A DNA stretch of 61,394 nt from Bacteroidaceae bacterium. GTDB lineage: Bacteria > Bacteroidota > Bacteroidia > Bacteroidales > Bacteroidaceae. Every line of letters begins with the position of its first letter. The first letter of the stretch is position 1. The stretch is taken from assembly GCA_017470425.1 (NCBI GenBank), contig JAFUYT010000012.1:1-61394 (forward strand). The letters are read 5' to 3'. The position numbers and the translations under genes were made by a program. Shown here piece by piece: positions 46,879 to 54,953 of the stretch. The notes below the pieces were generated by a model. The model searched no databases. It saw only the letters and a list, made by a program, of their open reading frames with translations, and was not told the origin of the DNA.

Positions 46879-46948
46879 TGCGGCTGCAAAGTAACACATT
46901 ATTCCCTATTCCGCAAATTATTTTTGCGAGAAACTATACGAACATTAC

Positions 46949-46990
46949 GCATTTCCCCGACTTGGACATTCTCCGTGCTCATTTTGCAGG
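46949..46990. repeat. Dispersed 42-bp repeat, copy 1
   Basis: Contains ATTCTCCGTGCTCATTTTGC and upstream GCATTTCCC-GACT-GG. A second copy at 59202-59244 differs at a few positions. No coding sense is apparent. Confidence 0.85.
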
Positions 46991-47004
46991 TAAACATTCG
47001 ACAA

Positions 47005-47202
47005 AGGGCAGGTGTGCTGCCGTCGGCCGAAAGGGCAGATGATGTCGGCCGAAAGGGCAGGGGGTGTTGGTCGAAGGGCTGCGGGCCATTGGCCGACAGG
47101 GCAGGGGGTGTTGGCTGACGGGCTGCGGGCCATTGGCCGACAGGACAGAGGGTGTTAGCCGAGAGGACAGGGGGTGTTAGCCGAAAGGACAGGGAGTGTT
47201 GG
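47005..47202. repeat. 22-bp minisatellite, about nine units
   Basis: Consecutive 22-bp units such as CCGACAGGGCAGGGGGTGTTGG, CTGACGGGCTGCGGGCCATTGG and CCGAAAGGACAGGGAGTGTTGG, with units of two alternating types on the left. 22 is not a multiple of three, so it is not a coding repeat. It lies upstream of cobL. Confidence 0.9.
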
Positions 47203-47290
47203 GTGGATCACCGTGGTGATCCACCTGATAGGGCACGAGGTGTAGCGCAGAAGGATGCGTGGTTTAGGGTGGATCACCAAGGTGATCCAC
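47203..47290. repeat. Two copies of a GTGGATCACC/GGTGATCCAC palindrome
   Basis: GTGGATCACC-GT-GGTGATCCAC at 47203-47224 and GTGGATCACC-AA-GGTGATCCAC at 47269-47290. Arms are identical and the copies start 66 bp apart, three times the minisatellite period. The first directly abuts the last minisatellite unit. Confidence 0.92.
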
Positions 47291-47390
47291 TCAGTACGTT
47301 GTGAGGTGTGGCGGCGCAGGGCTTGACGTGTGTCCCGACGGGACATGGGGTTGTTGCCCAAAGCCTGCAGTGTTCAGGCCGTCTCCTGCT

Positions 47391-47932
47391 AATTAAATAT
47401 AATTTATAATGTGATGATGCTATTTTCACTAAATGTGCTGTAAATTATTCAGATACAACTAAATAAACTGATGAAAAAGGCCAAATAAATGCCCAATAAT
47501 TGTGAAATAAATGGCAAATAACAGTGAAAATAGGGTATTTTTAAGGTGAAAATAGCGTAAATTATGCCGTTTAATGTGTAAAAATCATATTTAAATAGGG
47601 AATTTTTCGCATTATTTGCCTTTTTTATTTGCATTATTCATCAAAATTACTGCAAAAAAATTACATCATAAAGTCAATGTCAAGGATATTTATATGGTGT
47701 AAATTGCGAAATAATGATAAGAATTGAGGCAAATTTTCACTCAATTGAGGCAAATTATCACTCAAAAAAGCCAAAAAAACATCATCAAAACAACCATAAA
47801 TCGCCTTTTTTCACCCATATTATGCTATTAAATCCTATATTTTCACTAATTAATTGCGATTTAGCAAAGAGCTAATCATAAGAAATACAACTATATAAGC
47901 CATATTTAGTGAAAATGTCTAAAAAGTAAATA
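47391..47932. other. AT-rich non-coding block with GTGAAAAT motifs
   Basis: No convincing gene. GTGAAAAT or its complement occurs at 47422, 47524, 47546, 47733, 47839 and 47909. A 21-bp tandem duplication (AATTGAGGCAAATTTTCACTC, one mismatch) covers 47722-47763. Base composition is far from that of the flanks. Confidence 0.7.
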
Positions 47933-47980
47933 TTATATTATGTCATCCATCTGCAATTCTTCAAATTCTTCCTTGATCAT
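47933..47980 (-). CDS. Possible 15-codon ORF behind a consensus promoter
   Basis: ATG at 47980 encodes MIKEEFEELQMDDII and stops at TAA 47933-47935. The predicted transcription start is about 30 nt upstream. It could be a remnant of a lost gene, a leader peptide or chance. Confidence 0.25.
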   Translation of the reverse strand: MIKEEFEELQMDDII

Positions 47981-48017
47981 AAATGTAACAGTTGCAGTTT
48001 GTGCACTATTGCGGCGG

Positions 48018-48048
48018 CAAAGGTACAGCTAAACTACAACTGCTACAA
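48018..48048 (-). promoter_or_regulatory. Consensus promoter facing the AT-rich block
   Basis: On the minus strand TTG (48046-48048), 20 nt, TACCTTTG (48018-48025). It points away from the tubulin-like operon and toward the AT-rich block and cobL, 1.1 kb away. Confidence 0.65.
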
Positions 48049-48117
48049 CGGGTATTCTATCGGATGCTTACGGATGAATTTCTTATACCGAAGTCACGTT
48101 AATAGACAAACTGTAGA

Positions 48118-48148
48118 GCCATACCCCGAATAGAGTTGGGGGTATGGC
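48118..48148. terminator. Hairpin downstream of the tubulin-like operon
   Basis: GCCATACCCC (48118-48127), an 11-nt loop, GGGGTATGGC (48139-48148): 10-bp perfect stem 59 nt past the last stop. No strong T run follows on the minus strand, so terminator function is likely but not certain. Confidence 0.55.
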
Positions 48149-48206
48149 CCTACATAATCATAATTCTTCCAAACTCTTAACCGAGAACTTGGAAGATGAG
48201 TGGTGT

Positions 48207-49211
48207 TTAGTATTCCTGCAGAAACTGGCGGATTTTCTTTGAGGGAATGCCGTAGTTGAAACCCTGTGTGCCATCGTAGCCGGCATAGTTGACGGCAACG
48301 AGGAAGCCATATTCATTCACCACAGGGCTACCGCTGGAACCGTGGAGCGAAGGTATGCTGTAGAGGATGCTCTCGCCGTCACCACGCTGTGTGACATTAC
48401 CGCTATAAATCTGTGACTGCACTTCGCCGGATGATGTCTTACCGATAGTGAAACCGCGATTGAAACCAATCATGTACAATTTTTGGTCAAGCGTGAGAGG
48501 TTTGTCGGCGGCTTCATCGCGCAGGGAAAAGACGTGAGCATCTTCGGGTGTCGTGCCGTCATCGAGCTGAATGATAGCCAGATCTACCCCGTCGTTGGCA
48601 ACTGCAACGAAGTCACAGGGAGCCATATCATCGTAGGACAGCACATGCTGATTGTTATAGACCACATAGAGCTTGCTATGGATATGGATGTCAGACTCAC
48701 TCATGTCCATGTCATCCACGCTCTCAAGCGCTCTCTGATAGGCTTGGTACCTTTGATAAATCTGCGCCTGCATGGCATCCTGCCCTGCATAGGCATGGAA
48801 CTGCCGTGTCAACTCATTGATACGCTCCTGATAGCTGCTCTTGATTACCTTCTTCACTCCCCGTAGGAAAAGTTTGACATTACTCTCGCTCACCTCCGGA
48901 CGTGCCACGTGGTGGTTGGTCATTATCTGCCCATCGGTGGTGATAAAGAAGCCTGTACCTGTCGCCACATTGCTGTGAGCATAGGCTTCGCCCGCATCAT
49001 CTGTCAGTCCGCTCACCCTTCCTTCGTCATCGACATCCGTAAAGTACAGCTCTTCACCCGTAGGGAGAGTGACTGAATAGTAGTAATCATTTACAATAAG
49101 CACCACTCCCGATGCAACTTTTTGATAGATTTCCTCAGAATTCAGAGGACGACTGCAAGCCGTGATGGCTGTTACCACCACGGCTGCAAAGAGATAGGAG
49201 AAGATTTTCAT
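48207..49211 (-). CDS. Trypsin-like serine protease, lipoprotein
   Basis: 334 residues. Lipobox ITAC (Cys 19). A chymotrypsin-fold triad is visible: His 101 in TNHHVA, Asp 210 in GVDLAIIQLDD and Ser 293 in HGSSGSPVVNEYG. A helical insert of about 85 residues separates His and Asp. It ends with the HtrA/trypsin_2-like YGIPSKKIRQFLQ, without a PDZ domain. Last gene of the operon; probably membrane-attached in the periplasm, processing partners or sensing damage. Confidence 0.85.
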   Translation of the reverse strand: MKIFSYLFAAVVVTAITACSRPLNSEEIYQKVASGVVLIVNDYYYSVTLPTGEELYFTDVDDEGRVSGLTDDAGEAYAHSNVATGTGFFITTDGQIMTNHHVARPEVSESNVKLFLRGVKKVIKSSYQERINELTRQFHAYAGQDAMQAQIYQRYQAYQRALESVDDMDMSESDIHIHSKLYVVYNNQHVLSYDDMAPCDFVAVANDGVDLAIIQLDDGTTPEDAHVFSLRDEAADKPLTLDQKLYMIGFNRGFTIGKTSSGEVQSQIYSGNVTQRGDGESILYSIPSLHGSSGSPVVNEYGFLVAVNYAGYDGTQGFNYGIPSKKIRQFLQEY

Positions 49212-49226
49212 CTTGTATGCATTGCT

Positions 49227-50042
49227 TTATGCTGCGAGTTCCTTCTCCAGCTCATCGTCGGAGATATCGTCGAGGCTCTTGCTGGCATCTTCCGGTGCTA
49301 CATTGTACTGGGCAAACTGCTGTGCGAAAGCCTCAGCCTCGGCTTTGAGCTCATCCTCGCTCTTGGCTTGCTTCTGCTCCACGATGGCGGTGTATGCCTC
49401 GTCCTCGGGCAGGATTTCCTTGATATAGCAGCATTTGTTCAACTTCTTGAGGGCTGCTTCGTCGAAATAGTTCAATGATGCAGGGTCTTCGATGGCGCCG
49501 TTCTTGAGTGCCTTCCATTTCTTGGAGTTGGCCACCCACTGCCCGCGTACAGCCTTGATTTCCTTGATGCCCTGGGTGAAGATGACGGCTCCTCCCTTGA
49601 CATATTTGCCAAATGAGAACGCTTTCAAACCCAATTCAGGAAGTTCCAGGACAGCATCGGCCGTGAGGAGCTGTGCATTCGTGATATCGAGTACGATGTT
49701 CAATCCATCAGCCACCGCGTTGGCACACTGCCAGTTCACCTGACCACGCGTCACCATTTCATTTTGGGCATTCAGCATATACGCCACAGCATAATACTTG
49801 CCGTTGATGGAAATGGTATCGCCCGCCATGCGGTAGTTATCCATCGTCTCTTTGTATTGTTGGATCTCCTTGTAGGTCTTATCTATCGTCACGAGATAGT
49901 TGTCAATCGTGGCATTGCCTGAGCGTGTGCCATCCCAGTCCCATTTGATTTCTTTCTTTTTCTTCTCCTTAGGTGCGGGTGTGGCGTTCAAGGTAGTACC
50001 CAACGTAAGCATTGCGACAGCAAGCCAAAGAATCTTTTTCAT
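49227..50042 (-). CDS. Exported protein of unknown function
   Basis: 271 residues with a signal peptide (MKKILWLAVAMLTLGTTLNA), then a Lys-rich stretch (PKEKKKKEIKWDWDGT). A mixed alpha/beta body follows (DNYLVTIDKTYKEIQQYKET, LLTADAVLELPELGLKAFSF), with an acidic helical tail (KSLDDISDDELEKELAA). No family recognised. Gaps of 31 and 15 nt to its neighbours place it in the tubulin-like operon. Confidence 0.6.
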   Translation of the reverse strand: MKKILWLAVAMLTLGTTLNATPAPKEKKKKEIKWDWDGTRSGNATIDNYLVTIDKTYKEIQQYKETMDNYRMAGDTISINGKYYAVAYMLNAQNEMVTRGQVNWQCANAVADGLNIVLDITNAQLLTADAVLELPELGLKAFSFGKYVKGGAVIFTQGIKEIKAVRGQWVANSKKWKALKNGAIEDPASLNYFDEAALKKLNKCCYIKEILPEDEAYTAIVEQKQAKSEDELKAEAEAFAQQFAQYNVAPEDASKSLDDISDDELEKELAA

Positions 50043-50073
50043 AGTTGAATGAATTTTAGGTGAATAGTATATT

Positions 50074-51153
50074 TTAGTGAATGACTATATGGATATCTGT
50101 GTCTTTCGGACTGACGTAGTGTGCCTGTTTCTTTTCCCCATCGACAAAAATATATTTCATATCGTCGGGAACAACAATCGTGAATGTGCCATCGGATCGG
50201 ACACGTCCAATGAGGCGACAGTTCTTGCGGTCAATTTTCGCAGTCGGAGAGGCATAGACGCTGAGCGAGTTGAAGGGAATTGCCTCGTATTCGTTCTTGA
50301 AGCTGACGTGCCCCGTGACCTGCTGACGCTGCACCGTTACTTCCTGCCGCACAATGTCAGAAGCCTTGGGATGCTGCACCAGACGTCCGTGCACCTCGTC
50401 TTGGATAGGCTTGAAGCCCCCCACCTCAGGATATTCCTCCACGAGTTTCGAGATGAACTTGTACTCTCCGCTGAGATACTTATAGACATCATCACTCTCG
50501 AATCCTTTCTCGGCCTCAGCCTTGCGGGCAAGTGTGTCACTGCGCTCCCGGAAATATGCAGTCTTACGAATGGCTGCCAGCCGGTTGCGCTCCTGATAGA
50601 TGGCATCCCGCTCTGCCTGCGGGCAGTCGTTGTGCCCGATGGCCTGGTCGTAGGCTGTGACAGCTGCGAGATAATAGCTGCTCTCGGTATGTTCGCGATA
50701 GTTGCGACTGTATTCGCGGGCGATATCTATGAGCTCTTCGAAAGTGGTGGCGATGGTGGGGACATCGAGCTCGATGCGATAGACATTCTTTCCCTCGATG
50801 GGAATGGGGTTGCCCGCCTCGTCCTTCAGATAGTCGGCAAAGATGATTTCCCCGGAAGGGAAGTTCTCGTGGCGGAACTTGAGTTTCTTCGCGCCAGGAT
50901 AGACCCACACCTTATACTCACCAGGTATATATTCCTGGTCACCTACCATGAAGCTGTTGCTGAACTGGATTTCCTTCACCATCGGCACGGCAATGCGCAC
51001 GAGAGCACACTCCTTACCGTCGCTGCTCAAGCGGGGATGTGTACGGGCGGCCAAATCGTTCTGCAGCCAAGTAATGCTCTTGACCTTGATCTCCTGCGCC
51101 TGAGTGAAACCTGCTGCCAGCAGGCAAAGACTTATTAGCAGAATCTTTCTCAT
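50074..51153 (-). CDS. Exported protein with N-terminal PEGA-like domain
   Basis: About 359 residues from ATG 51153 (signal peptide MRKILLISLCLLAAGFTQAQ). Residues about 40-125 have the look of a carboxypeptidase-regulatory/PEGA-type beta sandwich (ECALVRIAVPMVKEI, YIPGEYKVWVYPGAKKLKF). A helical middle follows (YYLAAVTAYDQAIGHND), and a second beta-rich C-terminal region (VTGHVSFKNEYEAIPFN, RLIGRVRSDGTFTIVVPDD). Function unknown; in the tubulin-like operon. Confidence 0.6.
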   Translation of the reverse strand: MRKILLISLCLLAAGFTQAQEIKVKSITWLQNDLAARTHPRLSSDGKECALVRIAVPMVKEIQFSNSFMVGDQEYIPGEYKVWVYPGAKKLKFRHENFPSGEIIFADYLKDEAGNPIPIEGKNVYRIELDVPTIATTFEELIDIAREYSRNYREHTESSYYLAAVTAYDQAIGHNDCPQAERDAIYQERNRLAAIRKTAYFRERSDTLARKAEAEKGFESDDVYKYLSGEYKFISKLVEEYPEVGGFKPIQDEVHGRLVQHPKASDIVRQEVTVQRQQVTGHVSFKNEYEAIPFNSLSVYASPTAKIDRKNCRLIGRVRSDGTFTIVVPDDMKYIFVDGEKKQAHYVSPKDTDIHIVIH

Positions 51154-51197
51154 AGGATAAGTTCTCCGTTGGGGGGTAATATTTATTTCTAATAGGT

Positions 51198-52202
51198 TCA
51201 ATCATCATCAATGTCGAAGTCCGCGAGGCTGAGGACCTGATCTTTGGGGATACGGGTCTTCTGGCCGCTACCCGTCTGGTCGAAGGCGTCAGGCTGCCAG
51301 GTGCGCACGTGGATCTGCGGATGCTGCTCGTTCTGGAAGTCCCATAGCAGGAAGACGTAACCATCGTCGTGGTATCCCTGAGCACCGTTTTTCTTGAAGG
51401 AGCTATACCCCTGATGCAGCGTGACACCATAAAAGTCGGACCTCGTGGGATGACGCATCACTTCGATTTCATCAAAAGAGACGTTAATGCGCCCATTGTT
51501 GTCGAAGATGGCAAAAAGGCTATTCAGATACTCACGCTTTCCTTGCTTCTTGTAGATAATCTTATCCGGCAGCTTGATGCCATCCTTGGTGCGTTGAGTG
51601 ACAACCTTTCCCGTAATGATGAGGGCATCGTCACTGAAAATATCTTCAAGAAAGTTCTTGTTCTTCTCGTTGTAGGCCGTACGGAAGCGTTCTACATAGT
51701 CGAGGATGAGCTGTCGGCGGCGCAGGTCGGTCATCTCCAGATTACTCTTGATGACCTGCATATAGAGTTGCTGGTCGATGGTGAGATGGAGGCTCTCGAT
51801 ATGTCCTTTCCTGTCGAAGTCGAGCACAGCCTCGTGGTACTCACGCTCATTGAAGTTGCCGCCGATGGGGCGCATCATCAAGGGGATGTTGCGCACCTGC
51901 CAGCCTGTGGAGGTGGTGAGGGCGCGCAGGACGAGTTCCGTGTCCTCACACATGAAAGGCGTATTCTCCCACAACATACTCAGTGAGGTGCTCACGCCAT
52001 CTGCCAGATGCAAGTGCGAACAATCCAGCTCGCGCCCTGCAGCCTGTGCGGCATTAGCCTCGTCCAAAAGCACAGTAATAGTGGCCTCCATAGCAGCCTG
52101 AATATTGGGATCATCCACGTCGGTAACCATCACTTTGATATGATCAGCCTTCACAGAGAGGCTGGAAAGGAGGGTAATGAACAAAAATATCTTTTTCATC
52201 AT
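51198..52202 (-). CDS. Exported protein with NTF2-like domain
   Basis: 334 residues with a signal peptide (FLFITLLSSLSVKA). The middle, about residues 165-290, has a SnoaL/NTF2-like pattern: DYVERFRTAYNEKNKNFL, EDIFSDDALIITGK, KREYLNSLFAIFDNNGRINV, DFYGVTLHQGYSS and DGYVFLLWDF. Such folds bind small ligands or serve as docking modules. It ends in an acidic tail (LADFDIDDD). Part of the tubulin-like operon. Confidence 0.6.
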   Translation of the reverse strand: MMKKIFLFITLLSSLSVKADHIKVMVTDVDDPNIQAAMEATITVLLDEANAAQAAGRELDCSHLHLADGVSTSLSMLWENTPFMCEDTELVLRALTTSTGWQVRNIPLMMRPIGGNFNEREYHEAVLDFDRKGHIESLHLTIDQQLYMQVIKSNLEMTDLRRRQLILDYVERFRTAYNEKNKNFLEDIFSDDALIITGKVVTQRTKDGIKLPDKIIYKKQGKREYLNSLFAIFDNNGRINVSFDEIEVMRHPTRSDFYGVTLHQGYSSFKKNGAQGYHDDGYVFLLWDFQNEQHPQIHVRTWQPDAFDQTGSGQKTRIPKDQVLSLADFDIDDD

Positions 52203-52221
52203 GTTTAAAGCATTATCTCTA

Positions 52222-52989
52222 TTATTCTTTATTTCCGGCTTTCAGCTGTAGCCAAATGGCACCGCAACCCTTATAGTTCTCGATGTTGTCGTCCTGCATC
52301 GTATTGAGATTAAGCAGCGTGCCGTCTGCCTCACGCCGCAGATTGGCAGCGATGTTCCCTTGACGGTCATAGACCAGCAGGTAGCATCTTCCCGCCTGTG
52401 GAAGGGTCTTGTACTTACCATAGCTTTCGAGCAGGTCTGCATCTTGAAGCGCCTTCACCTTTCCTTCTACTTCACTGAACAATCTAATCGCTGCAAGCTC
52501 CTTCTCCTGGGATGTAAGGGTGACGGCAGCCTTGAGGACCTCCACGGAGGAGACCTCAGTGCCCTCGTTGGCATTGTCGGTAACCTCGTCGGCAACAGCC
52601 TGTGAGTTGCGGTTCTCAATAACCATTGTGCCACTGCCGACCCCTACGGGAATGATGTCGTTCTTCTTGACATAGACGAAAGCGCGGTGGTACTCTCCAC
52701 GCTTGGTCTTGATGGGCGTGAAATGCTGCTTAGCCTGAATGATAAAGGCATCGGCGTTGCTGCCTTTCTTCTGGGATGCCATCCAGTCCGAGATGGTCAT
52801 CTCAAGGATAGCCTGTGCGCCGCTGAGGGCTTCAGCCTCGTCGCGCATGGTGGTCTCCGCATAGAGATAATCCTTGCTGAGCTTGATGCGGTTGATTTCC
52901 TTGGCGGCATCAGCGGGTGTCTGTGCCATAAGCGATGCAGGCATAAGACTTAGCAGAAGAGCGATGAGGGGAAGACATAGGGTTCTCAT
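52222..52989 (-). CDS. Exported protein of unknown function
   Basis: 255 residues with a signal peptide ending ASLMAQ. The first part (YLYAETTMRDEAEALSGAQAIL...RAFVYVKKNDIIPVG) resembles LPP20-type domains by eye only. The C-terminal part (GRCYLLVYDRQGNIAANLRR) is beta-rich. Its start overlaps the upstream gene by 4 nt, so translation is coupled. Confidence 0.55.
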   Translation of the reverse strand: MRTLCLPLIALLLSLMPASLMAQTPADAAKEINRIKLSKDYLYAETTMRDEAEALSGAQAILEMTISDWMASQKKGSNADAFIIQAKQHFTPIKTKRGEYHRAFVYVKKNDIIPVGVGSGTMVIENRNSQAVADEVTDNANEGTEVSSVEVLKAAVTLTSQEKELAAIRLFSEVEGKVKALQDADLLESYGKYKTLPQAGRCYLLVYDRQGNIAANLRREADGTLLNLNTMQDDNIENYKGCGAIWLQLKAGNKE

Positions 52990-53927
52990 ATCTTGAATCG
53001 TTTTTGCTTCTTTTCGATATATTGTTTATACAGATTTTTCACGTTGTGCGTGGGAATGTAGCCGTTCAGCCGTGCCTGCAGCACAACATCGGGGGCCGTC
53101 ACGAAACCGCTGGGAATGATGACGGAGAGCGTATGGTTGTACTTGAGCTCACGACTCTCAGCCACAAGGAGCATCTTCAGCCCATCCTCGCGCTCTTCCT
53201 CAAGACCGCAATACACATGCAGACCGTGTGACCGGCAGAAGTGAACCCACTGGGAAAGAGACAATTTAATATGGAGACTGCTAAAGTCAAAAAGCGAGAG
53301 CTCCACATGCAGAGAGAAATCACGATGGATAAGGCCATGCAACAGGTTGGCAGCCGAATAGTCAAGATGTTCTTGAGAGAAGAGGGGCTCGAAGCCAGCT
53401 TGCTGGTTCTTCACATAATAGAGAGCATCGTTCAGCGACGGGAGGTAGTAGCTCTCCTCCGGAGTTGCCCATACACCCTTCTCGACCTCTTCCAGACCTT
53501 GGGGCGTGGGCTGCTGCGCGAACCCTTGAGGTTGGCTGCGCAATTCTACGGGAAGACGTTCGACCAGTTCCCGCTGTGAGAGACCCGTAATGAGTGTATT
53601 CTGTGCAGGAAAGGCAAGACACAGGAAGGGCAGCGTTCCATGAGACCAAGTCATTTCGTAGTATCCGCTCCCGGCTGTGATGTTCAAGTCATAGTCGGCG
53701 GGCAGATGAACGAGATCCTTGAGCGTGCCCTGCAGAAAGAGGACTTTGTCATCGGCCAGCTGCCGCTCAACCAACAAGGGATTCTTCAAGGCTGTCAGCT
53801 GTCTTGCATAGCGATGTGCAAAGTCCTGCAGCAAGGCGGCCGTCTCCGCAGTCACCCCTGTCTGCCCTCGGAGCGTGAGGGCGGACAGGGTGACAATGCA
53901 GAGAAAAAACAACCGGCGTAGTGTCAT
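52986..53927 (-). CDS. Exported protein of unknown function
   Basis: 313 residues with a signal peptide (LFFLCIVTLSALTLRGQ). The body has helical and beta parts (KVLFLQGTLKDLVHLPADYD, GYYEMTWSHGTLPFLCLAFP) and a basic tail (NLYKQYIEKKQKRFKI). No family recognised. Overlaps the next gene by 4 nt. Confidence 0.55.
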   Translation of the reverse strand: MTLRRLFFLCIVTLSALTLRGQTGVTAETAALLQDFAHRYARQLTALKNPLLVERQLADDKVLFLQGTLKDLVHLPADYDLNITAGSGYYEMTWSHGTLPFLCLAFPAQNTLITGLSQRELVERLPVELRSQPQGFAQQPTPQGLEEVEKGVWATPEESYYLPSLNDALYYVKNQQAGFEPLFSQEHLDYSAANLLHGLIHRDFSLHVELSLFDFSSLHIKLSLSQWVHFCRSHGLHVYCGLEEEREDGLKMLLVAESRELKYNHTLSVIIPSGFVTAPDVVLQARLNGYIPTHNVKNLYKQYIEKKQKRFKI

Positions 53928-53953
53928 GTCAATGGTATGAGTTCAAGTTACAA

Positions 53954-54916
53954 TTATTCGGGGCGTCCCAGCAGCAGGCTTCCCTTTTGGGATCCGTCGG
54001 CACCATACCACTTGGCCGTTTCCACGTGACCCTTGTAGAACAGGCCGCTCACGTAGTCGCCAGCCTCTGCCACACGTCCTTTGCTATCACGGCTGTCTAT
54101 GGTGTGAGAGGTTGTGAAGGTGAGGGTGCCGGTTCCATGAGGCTGTCCATTCTCCATCTCACCCTTATAGGTGGCATAGCCTAAATTCTTGGAACCGCTG
54201 GATTTGCGGCCTGTAGTCCCTGGCTTCTGCTTTTTCTTGGCTTTCAGTATGGAATCTTGTCGGAGGGAGTCTTCGATGGCTTTCTGCCGAGCTGCTGCCT
54301 CGGCTGCCGCCTGTGCCTCAGCTGCCGCTTGTGCTTCAGCTTCCTGACGCTGCCGCTCCAACTCCTCGTCGGAGGGTCCTGCCTCTTCTACCTTTACCTT
54401 GCATCGGCTCTTGAGCATGTTATTCTCCTCTGTAGAGAGGATAATAGTCGTCTCACCTGCCTTAAGGGCTGTGACCTCACCTCCCTTTGTGACAGTTACA
54501 ACGGCCTCATCGTTGGACGTCCACGTATAGGTGACCTTAGCGTCTGAGGGCTCAACCGTTGGATTCAGCAACACGCGTTGTCCCGGTTGCAGCACCAGTT
54601 CCTTCTTATCGAGCTCTATCTTGACATTCTTGGAGTTGCTGCCTTTGAAGAGCTGCGCGATGCCGAAGCCGCCACCACCGAGGAGTGCGAGGGCAGCCAC
54701 CACGATGATGATGAGCCTGCCATTCTTGCTCATACCGCCCTTGCCCTTCTTATGGGGAGGGGCACAGGGTGAAAGTGGTTTCTTACAGTTTTCCTCGGGA
54801 CAGATGAGGTCGCCACGTTCTATTTCTATCTTCTGGCGGTAATTGGGGCAATTGGGATTGGTGCAGATGCCCCATCTGCTTTGGCGACTAGTAGTCCGCC
54901 TTACTTCATTTGCCAT
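53954..54916 (-). CDS. Zinc ribbon-TM-Big2-MORN protein
   Basis: 320 residues. Order: an N-terminal zinc ribbon with two CX4C pairs (CTNPNC, CPEENC); a TM helix (LIIIVVAALALLGGGGFGI, about 65-83); a Big_2-like Ig domain (LDKKELVLQPGQRVLLNPTV, SNDEAVVTVTKGGEVTALKA); an Ala/Glu/Gln-rich coiled coil (about 180-235); and a MORN-like C-terminus (YKGEMENGQPHGTGTLTF). The ribbon would be cytoplasmic and the rest periplasmic, making this a plausible link between the tubulin-like protein and the periplasm. Confidence 0.75.
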   Translation of the reverse strand: MANEVRRTTSRQSRWGICTNPNCPNYRQKIEIERGDLICPEENCKKPLSPCAPPHKKGKGGMSKNGRLIIIVVAALALLGGGGFGIAQLFKGSNSKNVKIELDKKELVLQPGQRVLLNPTVEPSDAKVTYTWTSNDEAVVTVTKGGEVTALKAGETTIILSTEENNMLKSRCKVKVEEAGPSDEELERQRQEAEAQAAAEAQAAAEAAARQKAIEDSLRQDSILKAKKKQKPGTTGRKSSGSKNLGYATYKGEMENGQPHGTGTLTFTTSHTIDSRDSKGRVAEAGDYVSGLFYKGHVETAKWYGADGSQKGSLLLGRPE

Positions 54917-54953
54917 TATCTTCTGACTTTTAGAATTAGATATTTCCTGTTAT

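Noticed and set aside
47005-47202. CRISPR array
   Set aside because: Units of 22 bp are directly adjacent with no unique spacers, and no cas genes are near.
46879-47390. Cobalamin riboswitch upstream of cobL
   Set aside because: The conserved GCCACTG box and accompanying elements were not found on the coding strand.
47449-47634. 61-codon minus-strand ORF in the AT-rich block
   Set aside because: Composition simply reflects AT-rich DNA; no ribosome-binding site or family pattern.
47391-48048. Chromosomal replication origin
   Set aside because: AT-rich, but no DnaA boxes (TTATNCACA) and no dnaA/dnaN-type neighbours were seen. The repeated motif is GTGAAAAT.
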